The notes: generated by a model from the letters alone, not told the origin. Shown: positions 27,158-37,293, counted from the first letter of the stretch. The stretch: 64,000 nucleotides of DNA from Bosea sp. 124 (GCF_003046175.1 NZ_PZZM01000001.1:1311001-1375000); one strand, 5' to 3'. Program-made: numbers and translations.

Positions 27158-27175
27158 TGATGAGGAGGCGCTGCG

Positions 27176-27646
27176 TTGAAGACGCGCCCGCTGCGCCGCG
27201 AAATGATCTTCCAGCTCGTCGAGACGGCGCGGCTCATGCGCGGTCATATCGACCAGCGTGCCCGCCAGCGCGGGACCACCCGCGCGCAATGGGGCGTGCT
27301 CTCGCGGCTGCGCCGCAACGAGGGGATGAGGCAGGCCGAGCTCGCCGACATCCTCGACATTCAGCCGATCTCGGTGACGCGCATGATCGACCGGCTGGCA
27401 CAGCAGAATCTGGTCGAGCGGCGGCCCGACCCAAGCGACCGCCGCGCCCATCGCCTTTACCTGACCAGCGAGGGGCTCGCTCTGGTCGACGATCTCGACC
27501 CCTTGCGCCAGGACATCGCCGATCACCTGCTCGCCATGGTCGATGACACGACCATCGCCACCATGCTGGCAGGGCTCGCCAGCATCCGCGAGCGGGCTCG
27601 GCCGACCGATTCCGAAACCCTTCCCGCCATTGAAACAGCCGCGTGA
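27176..27646 (+). CDS. MarR family transcriptional regulator
   Basis: 156 residues. The winged helix-turn-helix reads MRQAELADILDIQPISVTRMI, followed by the wing DPSDRRAHRLYLT. The start is TTG, well supported by GAGGAGG 8 bases upstream. The stop overlaps the start of the RND adaptor gene, so it is part of the efflux operon and probably its repressor, relieved by a drug-like ligand. Confidence 0.92.
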   Translation: MKTRPLRREMIFQLVETARLMRGHIDQRARQRGTTRAQWGVLSRLRRNEGMRQAELADILDIQPISVTRMIDRLAQQNLVERRPDPSDRRAHRLYLTSEGLALVDDLDPLRQDIADHLLAMVDDTTIATMLAGLASIRERARPTDSETLPAIETAA

Positions 27647-28869
27647 CATCGAAGCCCATGAAGACCTCGAAGCCCATGAAGACCTCTCGACTCCTGCTCA
27701 TCCCCTTCGTCGCCGCGGCAGCCGCGGGCGGCATCTGGTTCAGCAGTTCGCGCGGAGCGACCGAGTCCTCAGCACCGCGTCAGGCTCGCGGCGCCGACGG
27801 CTTTCCCGTGGCCGTGGTCACGGCGGCGGCCGAGGAGGCCGACATGCCCGTCGTGAAGCGCGCCATCGGCTTCGTCGAAACGCCGGCGAGCGTCGTGATC
27901 CGGTCGCGCATCGACAGCCAGATCCTCGAGCAGCACGTCACGGACGGCCAGTTCGTCAAGAAGGGCGACCTGCTCTTCACGCTCGACGATCGCGACATCA
28001 AGGCCCAGATCGCCAAGGACGAGGCGGCGGTCGCGCGCGACGAGGCGCTCCATACGCGCAGCGAGAGCGATCTCTCCCGCTACCAGCAGTTGATCGCCCG
28101 CAATGCCGGCACGCAGCAACAGCTCGACCAGGCCACGGCCGACGAGCGCTCGAGCGCGGCCACGATCCAGTCCGACAAGGCGACGCTCGAGGCGGACCGG
28201 CTGAAACTGGGCTACACGCGCATCGTCGCGCCAATCGACGGGCGCGCCGGGGCCGTGCAAGTCACGCCCGGGAACCTCGTCTCCGCCAATGCGTCCGGCA
28301 CGGCGCTCGTCACATTGACCCAGATGAAGCCGCTGCGGGTCAGCTTCACACTGCCCGAGCGTGACTTGCCGGCGCTGCAAGCCGCGCTCGCCCGCGGCGC
28401 GCCGGTCCCCGTGCTCGCGCGCATTCCCGATACCGACCGGAAGGCCGCCAAGGGCGTGCTGAATTTCGTCGACTCCAGCATCGACATGACATCCGGCACG
28501 ATCAGCGCCAAGGCCGCCTTCGCCAATGACGATCTCTCGCTCTGGCCGGGGCAGTATGTCGAGGTGGAGGTCGATGTCGATGTGCTGCGGGATGTCCCGC
28601 TGGTCGCCACCGTCGCGGTGCAGCCCGGCCAGAAGGGCCCTTACGTCTATGTCGCCAAAGGCGACGGCACAGTCTCGCTCCGGTCGGTGAAGATCGCGCT
28701 GGCCGATGGCGGACGCACCGCGCTGAGCGAGGGCGTGAAGCCCGGCGAACGCGTGGTCATCGATGGGCAGCTGCGGCTGAAGGACGGCGCGAAATTCCGC
28801 GAGCGCGATCCGCAGATGCCCACTGCCGCGCCCGGCGCCGCAGCCGTCGCCGAAAGAAGCGCGCCATGA
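27643..28869 (+). CDS. RND efflux periplasmic adaptor subunit
   Basis: Up to 408 residues. An N-terminal anchor helix (LLLIPFVAAAAAGGIWF) precedes the biotinyl-lipoyl, alpha-hairpin and beta-barrel domains of the HlyD/AcrA type; the stretch FVETPASVVIRSRIDSQILEQ (in two parts) and GYTRIVAPIDGRAG are typical. The start is ambiguous. A GTG at 27643 overlaps the marR stop, and ATGs lie at 27658 and 27676 within an 18-bp tandem duplication (ATGAAGACCTCGAAGCCC). Links the permease to an outer-membrane channel; no channel gene is nearby. Confidence 0.9.
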   Translation: MTSKPMKTSKPMKTSRLLLIPFVAAAAAGGIWFSSSRGATESSAPRQARGADGFPVAVVTAAAEEADMPVVKRAIGFVETPASVVIRSRIDSQILEQHVTDGQFVKKGDLLFTLDDRDIKAQIAKDEAAVARDEALHTRSESDLSRYQQLIARNAGTQQQLDQATADERSSAATIQSDKATLEADRLKLGYTRIVAPIDGRAGAVQVTPGNLVSANASGTALVTLTQMKPLRVSFTLPERDLPALQAALARGAPVPVLARIPDTDRKAAKGVLNFVDSSIDMTSGTISAKAAFANDDLSLWPGQYVEVEVDVDVLRDVPLVATVAVQPGQKGPYVYVAKGDGTVSLRSVKIALADGGRTALSEGVKPGERVVIDGQLRLKDGAKFRERDPQMPTAAPGAAAVAERSAP

Positions 28870-31800
28870 ACGTCTCGGCCTTCTGCATCCGCCATCCCGT
28901 CGCGACGATCCTGATGTCGGTCGCGCTCGTGCTCGCCGGGAGCTTCGCCTATCGCGTCCTGCCCGTGGCGGCCTTGCCGCGCGCGGAATTCCCCGTGGTG
29001 AACGTCTCGGCGCAATTGCCCGGCGCCTCGCCCGACACGATGGCGACCTCCGTCGCCACGCCGTTGATCAAGCAGTTCGCGACGATCGCGGGCATCGACA
29101 GCATCTCGACGACAAACTCGCAAGGCGCGACCTCGATCGCGATCCAGTTTGTGCTGACCCGCAACATCGACGCCGCCGCAGCGGATGTGCAGGCCGCGAT
29201 CGCGCGCGCGCAACGCCAATTGCCGCAGGAGATGACCACCGCGCCGAGCTATCGGAAGGTCAATCCTGCCGATGCGCCGATCATCCTGATGGCGCTGAAG
29301 AGCGACGTCATCCCGCTCTCGCAGCTCGATGCCTTCGCCCAGCAGGTCATCTCGCCGGCGCTGTCGACCGTCGACGGCGTGGCGCAGGTGCTGATCTTCG
29401 GCAGCCAGAAATATGCGGTGCGCATCCAGATCGACCCGGTGGCGCTCGCCTCGCGCGGCATCGGCGTCGACGAACTCCAGGCCGCGATCACGGCGAGCAA
29501 CGCCAATACGCCGGTCGGCACGCTGCAGAACACCGCGCAGCAACTGACGATCCAGGCGCGCACGCAGCTCGCCAACGCCAGCCAGTTCGCGAACGTCATC
29601 ATCGCCACCCGCAACGGCAAGCCGGTGCGGCTCGGCGATGTCGCGAGGGTGATCGATTCCGTCGAGAACGTGCAGACGTCGAGTGCCTATGACGGCACGC
29701 CCGCGATCGTGCTTGCCGTCCAGCGCCAGCCCGATGCCAACACCGTCGAGGTGGTCGATCGCGTCAAGGCGATGCTCCCGACCTTCGCCGGGCAGATGCC
29801 GGCAGCGGCCTCGATCTCGTTCCTGAACGACCGTTCGACCTCCATCCGCGCCGCCGTCGAGGACGTTCAGTTCACGCTGGCGCTGACCATCGTACTGGTC
29901 GTGATGGTGATCTTCGTCTTCCTGCGCCGGCTCGCCGCGACCTTCATCCCGGCGATCGCCGTGCCGATCTCGATCGTGGCGACGCTGGCGGCGATGTATG
30001 CCTTCGGCTTCGCGATCGACAACATCTCGCTGCTGGGCCTGACGCTTTCGGTCGGCCTCGTCGTCGACGACGCCATCGTGATGCTCGAGAATATCGTGCG
30101 GCACATGGAAGAAGACGGGCTTTCGGCTTTCGACGCCGCCCTGAAAGGCTCCTCCGAGATCGGCTTCACGATCGTTTCGATCTCGCTCTCGCTCGTCGCC
30201 GTGTTCATTCCCGTGCTGCTGATGGGTGGCGTGATCGGCCGCATCTTCAACGAATTCGCGATCGTCGTGACGGTCTCGATCCTGGCCTCGGCCTTCGTTT
30301 CGCTGACGCTGACGCCGATGCTCTGCGCCCGCCTGCTCTCGGGCTATGGCAAGCATCACCGCGAAAACGCCCTCGGCCGCGCGCTGGAGCGCGGGTTTTC
30401 GGCGCTGGTCTCCGGCTATGACCGGACACTTGGCTGGTGCCTTCAGGTGAAGCCGCTGATGCTGGCATGCTTCTTCGCCACCATGGCGGGATCGGTCTGG
30501 CTCGTGCAGAGCGCGCCGAAGGGCTTCTTTCCACAGGAGGATATCGGCCAGCTCCAGGTCTCGACGGAAGCGCGCCAGGATATCTCCTTCGGCGCGATGA
30601 AGGAGCTTCAATCCAAGGTCGCCGAGATCTTTCGCCAGTCGCCCTCTGTCGCGCATGTCGTGCAAAGCGTCGGCGGCAGCGGCCCGGCTTCCGCGGCACT
30701 CAATGCGGGACGGCTCTTCGTCGAACTCAAGCCCAAGGACGAGCGGCCGCCTCTTGCCAAGGTGCTCTCCGATCTGCGCCGCGAACTCGCCCAGGTCGCC
30801 GGCATCACGGCCTTCATGACGCCGGTGCAGAACCTCAACATCGGCGCGCGTTCCTCCAAGAGCCAATACCAGCTCGTCGTGCAGGGGCTGGACCAGGGGT
30901 TGATGAACGAGTGGGCCGTGAAGCTCGCCGACGCGATGGGCCAGGACCGCGCCCGTTTCATCGACGTGACGACCGACCTGCAGAACAGCGCCTCCGAGGC
31001 GACGCTGGTGGTCGACCGCGACAAGGCGAACCAGCTGCGGATCGGGGCCGACACGCTGCGCTCGACGCTCTACTCCGGCTTCGGCGTGCGCCAGGTCTCG
31101 ACGATCTACACGGCCGGCGACAGCTACGAGGTCATCGTCGAGTTCGATCCGCGCCATGGTTGGTCCCCGGACAAGCTCGACCAGATCCGCATCCGCGCGG
31201 GCAACGGACAATTGGTGCCGCTGGGCTCCTTCGCGCGCGTCGAGCGCACGGTCGGGCAGCTCACGGTCAACCAGCTCGGCCAGATACCGGCCGTGACGGT
31301 CTCCTACAACCTGCCGGCCGGTGTCGCGCTCGGCGACAGCGTCGCGCGCATCGATGCGATCAAGAGTTCGCTCGGCTTCCCGACCGCGCTGTCGACGACG
31401 CTGGCCGGCACGGCCAAGACCTTCCAGGATTCGCTCGGCAACCAGGGCATCCTGATCGCGGGAGCGATCCTGACGATCTATATCGTGCTCGGCATCCTGT
31501 ATGAGAGCTTCATCCACCCGCTGACGATCCTGACCGGCCTTCCCTCGGCCGCGATCGGGGCTCTGGGCGCACTCAGGCTCTTCAACCTCGACCTGTCGGT
31601 CATCGCGATGATCGGGCTGCTGATGCTGATCGGCATCGTCAAGAAGAACGCGATCATGATGATCGACGTCGCGCTCGTGCTGCAGCGCGAGGGCGCCACT
31701 GCGCAGGATGCGATCCACCGCGCCTGCGTGATGCGATTCCGGCCGATCCTGATGACGACGCTGGCGGCACTGATGGGCACGCTGCCGATCGCCCTTGGCG

Positions 31801-31991
31801 CTGGCGCCAGCGCGGAACTGCGTCAGCCGCTCGGCATCGCCGTGGTCGGCGGGTTGCTGATCAGCCAGGTGCTGACGCTCTACATCACGCCGGTGCTGTT
31901 TCTCTATCTGGACAAGCTCGGCGACGCAGCGTCACGACTGTTCGGCCGGCGCGCCGCGACGCCCGCCGCCCTCCCCGCGCCGGCGGAATGA
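28866..31991 (+). CDS. RND multidrug efflux permease (HAE1 family)
   Basis: 1041 residues, normal for AcrB/MexB-like pumps. The proton-relay Asp pair appears in GLVVDDAIVMLENI in transmembrane segment 4, and segment 10/11 has GIVKKNAIMMID. Two large periplasmic loops are in the expected places. The ATG overlaps the adaptor stop by 4 bp. Trimeric inner-membrane drug/proton antiporter of the marR operon. The outer-membrane partner is probably encoded elsewhere. Confidence 0.94.
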   Translation: MNVSAFCIRHPVATILMSVALVLAGSFAYRVLPVAALPRAEFPVVNVSAQLPGASPDTMATSVATPLIKQFATIAGIDSISTTNSQGATSIAIQFVLTRNIDAAAADVQAAIARAQRQLPQEMTTAPSYRKVNPADAPIILMALKSDVIPLSQLDAFAQQVISPALSTVDGVAQVLIFGSQKYAVRIQIDPVALASRGIGVDELQAAITASNANTPVGTLQNTAQQLTIQARTQLANASQFANVIIATRNGKPVRLGDVARVIDSVENVQTSSAYDGTPAIVLAVQRQPDANTVEVVDRVKAMLPTFAGQMPAAASISFLNDRSTSIRAAVEDVQFTLALTIVLVVMVIFVFLRRLAATFIPAIAVPISIVATLAAMYAFGFAIDNISLLGLTLSVGLVVDDAIVMLENIVRHMEEDGLSAFDAALKGSSEIGFTIVSISLSLVAVFIPVLLMGGVIGRIFNEFAIVVTVSILASAFVSLTLTPMLCARLLSGYGKHHRENALGRALERGFSALVSGYDRTLGWCLQVKPLMLACFFATMAGSVWLVQSAPKGFFPQEDIGQLQVSTEARQDISFGAMKELQSKVAEIFRQSPSVAHVVQSVGGSGPASAALNAGRLFVELKPKDERPPLAKVLSDLRRELAQVAGITAFMTPVQNLNIGARSSKSQYQLVVQGLDQGLMNEWAVKLADAMGQDRARFIDVTTDLQNSASEATLVVDRDKANQLRIGADTLRSTLYSGFGVRQVSTIYTAGDSYEVIVEFDPRHGWSPDKLDQIRIRAGNGQLVPLGSFARVERTVGQLTVNQLGQIPAVTVSYNLPAGVALGDSVARIDAIKSSLGFPTALSTTLAGTAKTFQDSLGNQGILIAGAILTIYIVLGILYESFIHPLTILTGLPSAAIGALGALRLFNLDLSVIAMIGLLMLIGIVKKNAIMMIDVALVLQREGATAQDAIHRACVMRFRPILMTTLAALMGTLPIALGAGASAELRQPLGIAVVGGLLISQVLTLYITPVLFLYLDKLGDAASRLFGRRAATPAALPAPAE

Positions 31992-32496
31992 CGGGGCGGT
32001 TCTTAACGACGCGCGGCCGAATCGCGTTCACGAAAAAACTGATTGTGGAGCGGAACCATTTCGCGAGGCGTTCGCGTTCCGCTGGGCCGTGGAGATCGTT
32101 GTCCAGAGATTTTGCGTCCAGGAAGTCGCGATAAGGCAACAGCCGTAATGCGACCATTGCCTCCTACGCGCTGAGGCGCTCACAGGCAGCGTCGTCGCAT
32201 TCCTCGCGAAACCCAACTCACGACATCGCCGAGTCAGCCGGTGATCCGAACGTGTGGCAGCTGCCACTCTGAACCTTGCTCCTTCGCAAAATACCGCATT
32301 GAGCGTGTAGAGATCCAGGGCCAGCACGTGCTCATCTCAGGTCCAGTCAATGCGAGCTGATCGGCGCGCGAGAGGAAAGCTTTAGGCCGCAAAAGCCGGC
32401 AGAATCGGCACGCCGCGACTGCGCAGTTCGGCCTTGACGAGGTGCCGAAACCAGCGATCAATGGGGTTGGACGAAGCGACGAAGCAGGAGGCTGCC
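31992..32496. other. Non-coding stretch with a tRNA-Arg repeat fragment
   Basis: No convincing gene. Around 32240-32300 the sequence GATCCGAACGTGTG, followed about 30 bases later by CTCCTTCGCAAAAT and CGCATTG, matches part of the repeat before the tRNA-Arg at 53830-53885. It is a further decayed copy of that repeat, lacking the tRNA half. Confidence 0.5.
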
Positions 32497-33435
32497 ATGC
32501 CGGATCGCCTTCCTCCCTTACCGCATCTTCAAGGCGGCAACTTCCTGGCTGATGGCGGACTTGAAACCACGCTCGTCTTTCTGGAAGGTATCGATCTGCC
32601 TTCCTTTGCGGCGTTCCCGCTGGTCCTGACCGAGGCCGGACGAGAGGCGCTGGCTCGCTACTTCGGACCTTATCTGGCCGAGGCGAGGAACCGGGATGTC
32701 GGCTTCATCCTCGACACTCCCACGTGGCGAGCCAATCCTGATTGGGCAGAGAAGCTGGGCTTCGGCCTTGGTGATGTGCTCGAGGCCAATCGCCGGGCAG
32801 TCGCTTTTGCCGCACGGCTACGGGACGAAGTCGACGATCCGTCGATCCCGATTGTCCTGAACGGCGTGGTCGGTCCGAGGGGAGACGGCTACGTTGTTGG
32901 CGCGACCATGACCGAGGACGAGGCCGCACGCTACCATCGTCCACAGATAGAGGCGCTTCGCGACGGGGGCGCTGACATGGTGAGCGCGATCACCATGACA
33001 TATGTGGAGGAGGCGGTGGGCATCGCGCTCGCTGCGCGCGCCAGCGGCGTGCCCGTCGCAGTCTCCTTCACAGTCGAGACGGACGGGCGACTGCCGTCTG
33101 GGCAGGACTTGAAGGCCGCGATCGAGGATACCGATGCGGCAACGGGCAAGACGCCAGCCTACTACATGATCAACTGCGCCCACCCGGATCATTTCCGGGA
33201 GGCAATTGCCTCCGGCGAACCCTGGCTCGACCGCATCCTCGGAATCAGGGCCAACGCGTCCCGGAAAAGCCATGCAGAGCTCGATGCATCGACCGAACTC
33301 GACATCGGCGATCCGACCGAGCTAGGCCGGCAGTATCGGGACTTGCGTTCCCAGCTGCCAAGCCTTCGCGTCTTCGGCGGCTGCTGTGGCACGGACCATC
33401 GGCACATCGCGGCCATATGCGAGGCGTGCCTTTGA
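32497..33435 (+). CDS. Homocysteine S-methyltransferase family protein
   Basis: 312 residues. DGGLETTLVF matches the N-terminal signature of MmuM/BHMT-type enzymes, and the zinc ligands are Cys in MINCAHP plus the Cys pair in FGGCCGTDH near the C-terminus. These enzymes move a methyl group from S-methylmethionine or betaine-like donors to homocysteine. ATG 32497 is supported by AGGAG 6 bases upstream. It stands alone, just left of the tRNA-Arg repeat that begins the island. Confidence 0.9.
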   Translation: MPDRLPPLPHLQGGNFLADGGLETTLVFLEGIDLPSFAAFPLVLTEAGREALARYFGPYLAEARNRDVGFILDTPTWRANPDWAEKLGFGLGDVLEANRRAVAFAARLRDEVDDPSIPIVLNGVVGPRGDGYVVGATMTEDEAARYHRPQIEALRDGGADMVSAITMTYVEEAVGIALAARASGVPVAVSFTVETDGRLPSGQDLKAAIEDTDAATGKTPAYYMINCAHPDHFREAIASGEPWLDRILGIRANASRKSHAELDASTELDIGDPTELGRQYRDLRSQLPSLRVFGGCCGTDHRHIAAICEACL

Positions 33436-33600
33436 GAAAGTCGGTCGTGAGGCTGCGCCGCAATCGATGCCGACGCTGCCGAGCCGCCATCTCGTCTGGC
33501 AGGGTTGCGGCCCGGCTGCCCGTTGCTGATTGGTCTTAGGCCTTAGTCTGGAGACTGCCGCTAGAACCGCCGTCGCATTTGCACGAGCACCCATCCCGCC

Positions 33601-33762
33601 ACACCCGCGGCGCGCCTGACACGATCCGAACGTGTGACCGCTGCGCCGACCCAGCCCCTCGCTTCGTCGCAAATCCCGCATTGCCGAGCGAGCCGCGATC
33701 GGCTATCCACCTTTCACGGTTTGCGCCCGTAGCTCAGCTGGATAGAGCGTTGCCCTCCGAAG
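33601..33762 (+). repeat. Left direct repeat with truncated tRNA-Arg(CCG)
   Basis: The last 91 bp (33672-33762) are identical to 53876-53966. Bases 33723-33762 are the first 40 bases of tRNA-Arg(CCG), through the anticodon; then the sequence leaves tRNA homology at CTGGGTTT. The part before it starts with a reversed T-arm-like segment. It is the left boundary (attL-like) of the 20.2-kb island ending at 53966. The tRNA fragment cannot fold into a functional tRNA. Confidence 0.85.
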
Positions 33763-33904
33763 CTGGGTTTCCGCCGAAAGCGCTGCCGAAAAACCCCTAC
33801 ATAAACAGAAGCTTACGCGGCTGATAAGCACCTTAAACCCGATCACAATTAGGTTCGGCACAACCACGCCACAACCACTCGATTTCAGCACCAAGCCACG
33901 CTCG

Positions 33905-34780
33905 CTAAGATCTGAGCAGAATTTCGACGAAGCGCGATGCGAGCCGTGACAAGGGCCGGCTGCGCACTGTCATCAGACAGATCGTGATCGGGATCTCCGG
34001 GGTCACCAAAAGCCGCGCCAGACCGTCGAACCGTTGCGCTTCGATCAGAAGGCTATCGATCAAGGTCACATCGCCTTTCTGCGCCATCAGATGCGCCGCC
34101 GAGATGCTGTAGGGCACGGTCATGAACGGCGCATAGTCGAGCCCCACGTCTTCATGCGCGCGGGCGATCAGCCAGCCCAACGGCGACTTCTCCCGGTCGA
34201 AGCAGATCAGTCGCCGGTTCTTGATATCGTTGAGGCTGACAGAGCAACGCTGCGCGAGCGGATCGTCATTGCGAACCAGCGCGATAATCGAGGCCTGTGC
34301 CAGAGGCGTCAGGGCGATGTCGTCGGTGACGCGAGGCGAAAACATTACGCCGATATCAGCTGTGCCCTGTGACAGTTCGGTCGGCGCGTCGCCCATGATC
34401 AGTTCGATTCGCGCCAGCGGATACTCGGTGACGAGTTGTCGAAGCGCCTGCGCGATCAGACCCTGGCCGATGCTCGGCGTCGAGGCGATCCGCAGCGGCA
34501 GGGCGCGCCCAGACCGGAGTTCGCCGACAGCTTGGCGCAGGTCGCGCCATTCGTCCTCTACGGCGCCGAGAGCCCGCATCAGGGCGCGTGCCTGCGGCCG
34601 CAGCACCAGGCGGCCGTCTCGGCGCTCGAACACAGCGACTCCCAGACCTGCCTCGCTGCGGGCGATGATCTTGCTGACGGCCGATTGCGTCAGGTTCAGT
34701 TGCCTGGCGGCCTCGACGGTGGTGCCGAAGCAATCGACCGCACGCAGGACGCCGGCATGGAAAGGCGTCAGCCCACTCAT
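33905..34780 (-). CDS. LysR-type transcriptional regulator
   Basis: 291 residues. The winged helix contains TTVEAARQLNLTQSAVSKIIA. A LysR effector domain follows, with LPLRIASTPSIGQGLIAQAL at its start. It overlaps the upstream regulator gene by 4 bp (ATGA), giving two same-length LysR genes in one unit. It could regulate the adjacent ABC operon; both sit at the left end of the island. Confidence 0.88.
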   Translation of the reverse strand: MSGLTPFHAGVLRAVDCFGTTVEAARQLNLTQSAVSKIIARSEAGLGVAVFERRDGRLVLRPQARALMRALGAVEDEWRDLRQAVGELRSGRALPLRIASTPSIGQGLIAQALRQLVTEYPLARIELIMGDAPTELSQGTADIGVMFSPRVTDDIALTPLAQASIIALVRNDDPLAQRCSVSLNDIKNRRLICFDREKSPLGWLIARAHEDVGLDYAPFMTVPYSISAAHLMAQKGDVTLIDSLLIEAQRFDGLARLLVTPEIPITICLMTVRSRPLSRLASRFVEILLRS

Positions 34781-35652
34781 GCCGCCGCCTCGGCCAGACG
34801 GTCCAGCAGGATGCGCGCGGCGCGGTCGAGCGGTGCACCATCGCGGTGATGCGCATACGCAGTCACAAGCGGGCTGGCCGCGAGCGGCCGGATGGCAAGG
34901 CCTTCTGTCAGTCCGCTGCTGATCACGAAGCCGTCGACGACGGCAATGCCCACGCCCTCGCGCGCAAGATGGCAGGCGGTGTCGGTGTGGCGCACCGTGA
35001 TCGCGATACGGTCGGCAAGACCGCTTTGGGCGAGCGCGGCCTGGAAGCTGTCCGAGCGGCTGACACCATCCGGCCCGTAGCTAATCAAACGCTGGCGATC
35101 GAGATCGGCGCGCGCGAGTGCCTCGCGATTGGCAAGCGCATGCTCCTGTCCCAGCACGCAGACGAGCGAGCTGCGGCGCAGTTCGACATCGAGCAGCCCG
35201 TCGATCGCCATGGGACCGTAAGAGATGGCGAGATCGACATCGTCGGCGACCAGATGATCGCGGACATGATCGAAGACCACCTCAACGGCCGCGCTGTCAG
35301 CCAGGGCAAGCCGAGCGCTGGCGATCGCAGGCGGCAGGATGCTATGCGCGAGCCCCGGAACGGTCGCGATGCGCAGCCGGTCCGCCATGCCGACGCGGAT
35401 CATGTCCGCCTCGTGTAGCGCGCGGCGCAGTGAGCCAAGGGCTGGCCGCGCCAATCGGGTCAGCTCGATTGCCTCTGGCGTTGGTGTTAGCCGCCCCTGG
35501 ACGGTTGCGACGAGGCTTAGATCAAGTTCCTGCTCGGTCTGATGCAGCGACTTGATGACGGCGGACTGGCTGATGCCGAGTCCCTGCGCCGCCTCACCGG
35601 TTCCACCCAACCTAACGAATGCGTTGATCACATGCAGGGCGTTGAGCTTCAT
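34777..35652 (-). CDS. LysR-type transcriptional regulator
   Basis: 291 residues. Helix-turn-helix: LGGTGEAAQGLGISQSAVIK. It is the first gene of the two-LysR unit and diverges from the ABC transporter operon (binding protein start 35767), the classic position for a regulator of that operon. The effector domain begins at RLRIATVPGLAHSILPPAI. Whether the two LysR proteins act together is not known. Confidence 0.88.
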   Translation of the reverse strand: MKLNALHVINAFVRLGGTGEAAQGLGISQSAVIKSLHQTEQELDLSLVATVQGRLTPTPEAIELTRLARPALGSLRRALHEADMIRVGMADRLRIATVPGLAHSILPPAIASARLALADSAAVEVVFDHVRDHLVADDVDLAISYGPMAIDGLLDVELRRSSLVCVLGQEHALANREALARADLDRQRLISYGPDGVSRSDSFQAALAQSGLADRIAITVRHTDTACHLAREGVGIAVVDGFVISSGLTEGLAIRPLAASPLVTAYAHHRDGAPLDRAARILLDRLAEAAA

Positions 35653-35766
35653 CGCGCCTATTCCATTCGGTTGACGAGCTTACCGAATGTTTCATTGGCG
35701 AGACTAGACCCGACCATGTGAGGTTGCAACATGCCGCGGGACAGCGGCCAAGATCAGGGGATCTGC

Positions 35767-37293
35767 ATGACCACATTCCGCTCCATGGTATCTGCCGCCG
35801 CGCTTAGCCTCGCGATTCTTGCTCCATCGCTGACCGTCGCGCCGTCTCCCGCTTTCGCCAAGGGCATTCTGAAGCTCGCGCAGACCCAGGATCTGGTCTC
35901 GCTCGACCCGATCGCGACCAGTGACAATGCCTCGATCTTCGCGCAGCTCCTGGTTTTCGACACGCTGCTGCGCCCGAGCAAGGACGCGACCAAGCTCGAA
36001 CCTGGCCTGGCGGAAACCTGGCAGGTCAGCAGCGACGGCCTGACCTACAGTTTCAAGCTGCGCGAGGCGAAGTTCTCGGACGGCACGCCCGTCACCGCGG
36101 GCGACGTCGCCTTCTCGCTGAAGCGCGCCGGCAGTGACGGCTCGAACTGGAAGCGGTTCTTCGCCGGCATCGACACCATCGAGACGCCCGACGACCGCAC
36201 CGTCATTCTCAAGCTGAAGAAGGTCTTCACCCCGCTACTCAACAATCTCGCGCTGTTCTCCTCGGCGATCCTGCCGCAGAAGGCGTTTGAGGCGTCGTCG
36301 GGCAGCTTCTTCGAGAAGCCGATCGGCTCCGGACCCTTCACGGTCGCGGCGTGGAACAAGGGTCAGGGGCTCTCGCTCCGGAAGAATGCGAACTACTGGC
36401 AGGCCGGCAAGCCCGATCTCGATGGTGCCGAGCTGCTGGTCATTCCCGAAGGCAACAGCCGCGTGCTCAAGCTGCAGGCCGGCGAGATCGATGCCGCGCT
36501 CGAAATACCCCTGAACCAGATGCAGAGCCTCGGCCGGGCGGGCACCATCAAGACCGCCGTCGCCAATGTGCTCCGCACCGACTTCGTCTTGCTCAACACC
36601 AAGAAGAAGCCCTTCGACGACGTCCGCGTCCGCCAGGCGCTGAACTACGCCATCGACAAGGAGGGGCTGGTCAAGGCGCTGCTCTACGGCGCGGGCAAGG
36701 TGTCGAATTCGCCTATGCCGCCGATGGCCTATGCCGATCCGGACTTGAAGCCCTATGCCCATGATATCGCCAAGGCCAAGGCCCTATTGAAGGACGCCGG
36801 CTACGCCGATGGCTTCAAGACCTCGCTCCTGGTGCATTCGGGCCGACCGCTCCATCGCCAGCTCGGCCAGGCATTGCAGAGTGCGCTCGCGCAGATCGGC
36901 GTCACTGCCGAGATTCGGCTCGTCGAGGGTGGCACACACTGGTCGACCACGAAGGCCGGCGACTACGAGATGGCGGTTTCCTACGCTTCGAGCGACACGA
37001 TCGATCCCGACCAAATGGCGGGCTTCCTGATCGTCAATCCCGAGCGCGCCAATGCCTACCATACCGAATGGAAGAGCGAGCGGGTCAACGAGCTCTACGA
37101 AAAGGAGCGCGCCACCAATGACGGACCCGAGCGCGGCGCGATGTTCAAGGAGATGGTCAAGCTCGCGCATGAAGGAGCGCCATCGATCTTCCTGTTCTAT
37201 CCCGGCACGTCTTACGCTTATCGCAGCAACGTCGAGGGTTTCGAGGTGCTGCCGACCTCGAATTTCCGCCTGGAGGACGTCAAGCTGAAGTGA
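35767..37293 (+). CDS. ABC transporter substrate-binding protein (family 5, peptide/opine type)
   Basis: 508 residues. Signal peptide ends at PAFAKG. KLAQTQDLVSLDPIATSDNA and LEPGLAETWQVSSDGLTYSF match the SBP_bac_5 family (DppA, OppA, NikA). ATG 35767 with AGGGGA upstream is preferred over a longer reading. Followed by two permease genes on the same strand. Substrates in this family are peptides, opines, glycosides or metals; the serine hydrolase at the end of the operon hints at a peptide or amide. Confidence 0.9.
   Translation: MTTFRSMVSAAALSLAILAPSLTVAPSPAFAKGILKLAQTQDLVSLDPIATSDNASIFAQLLVFDTLLRPSKDATKLEPGLAETWQVSSDGLTYSFKLREAKFSDGTPVTAGDVAFSLKRAGSDGSNWKRFFAGIDTIETPDDRTVILKLKKVFTPLLNNLALFSSAILPQKAFEASSGSFFEKPIGSGPFTVAAWNKGQGLSLRKNANYWQAGKPDLDGAELLVIPEGNSRVLKLQAGEIDAALEIPLNQMQSLGRAGTIKTAVANVLRTDFVLLNTKKKPFDDVRVRQALNYAIDKEGLVKALLYGAGKVSNSPMPPMAYADPDLKPYAHDIAKAKALLKDAGYADGFKTSLLVHSGRPLHRQLGQALQSALAQIGVTAEIRLVEGGTHWSTTKAGDYEMAVSYASSDTIDPDQMAGFLIVNPERANAYHTEWKSERVNELYEKERATNDGPERGAMFKEMVKLAHEGAPSIFLFYPGTSYAYRSNVEGFEVLPTSNFRLEDVKLK

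Noticed and set aside
28647..31718. Long open frame opposite the RND permease
   Set aside because: It mirrors the permease codons on the other strand, is extremely rich in Arg, Asp and His, and has no family signature; typical of high-GC antisense frames.
33723..33762. Second tRNA-Arg gene
   Set aside because: Only the first 40 bases match; the anticodon stem, variable loop, T-arm and acceptor 3' strand are missing.
33579..33824. Short frame reading GAPDTIRTCDRC and VAQLDRAL
   Set aside because: This is the well-known false translation of tRNA and reversed tRNA-arm sequence, not a gene.
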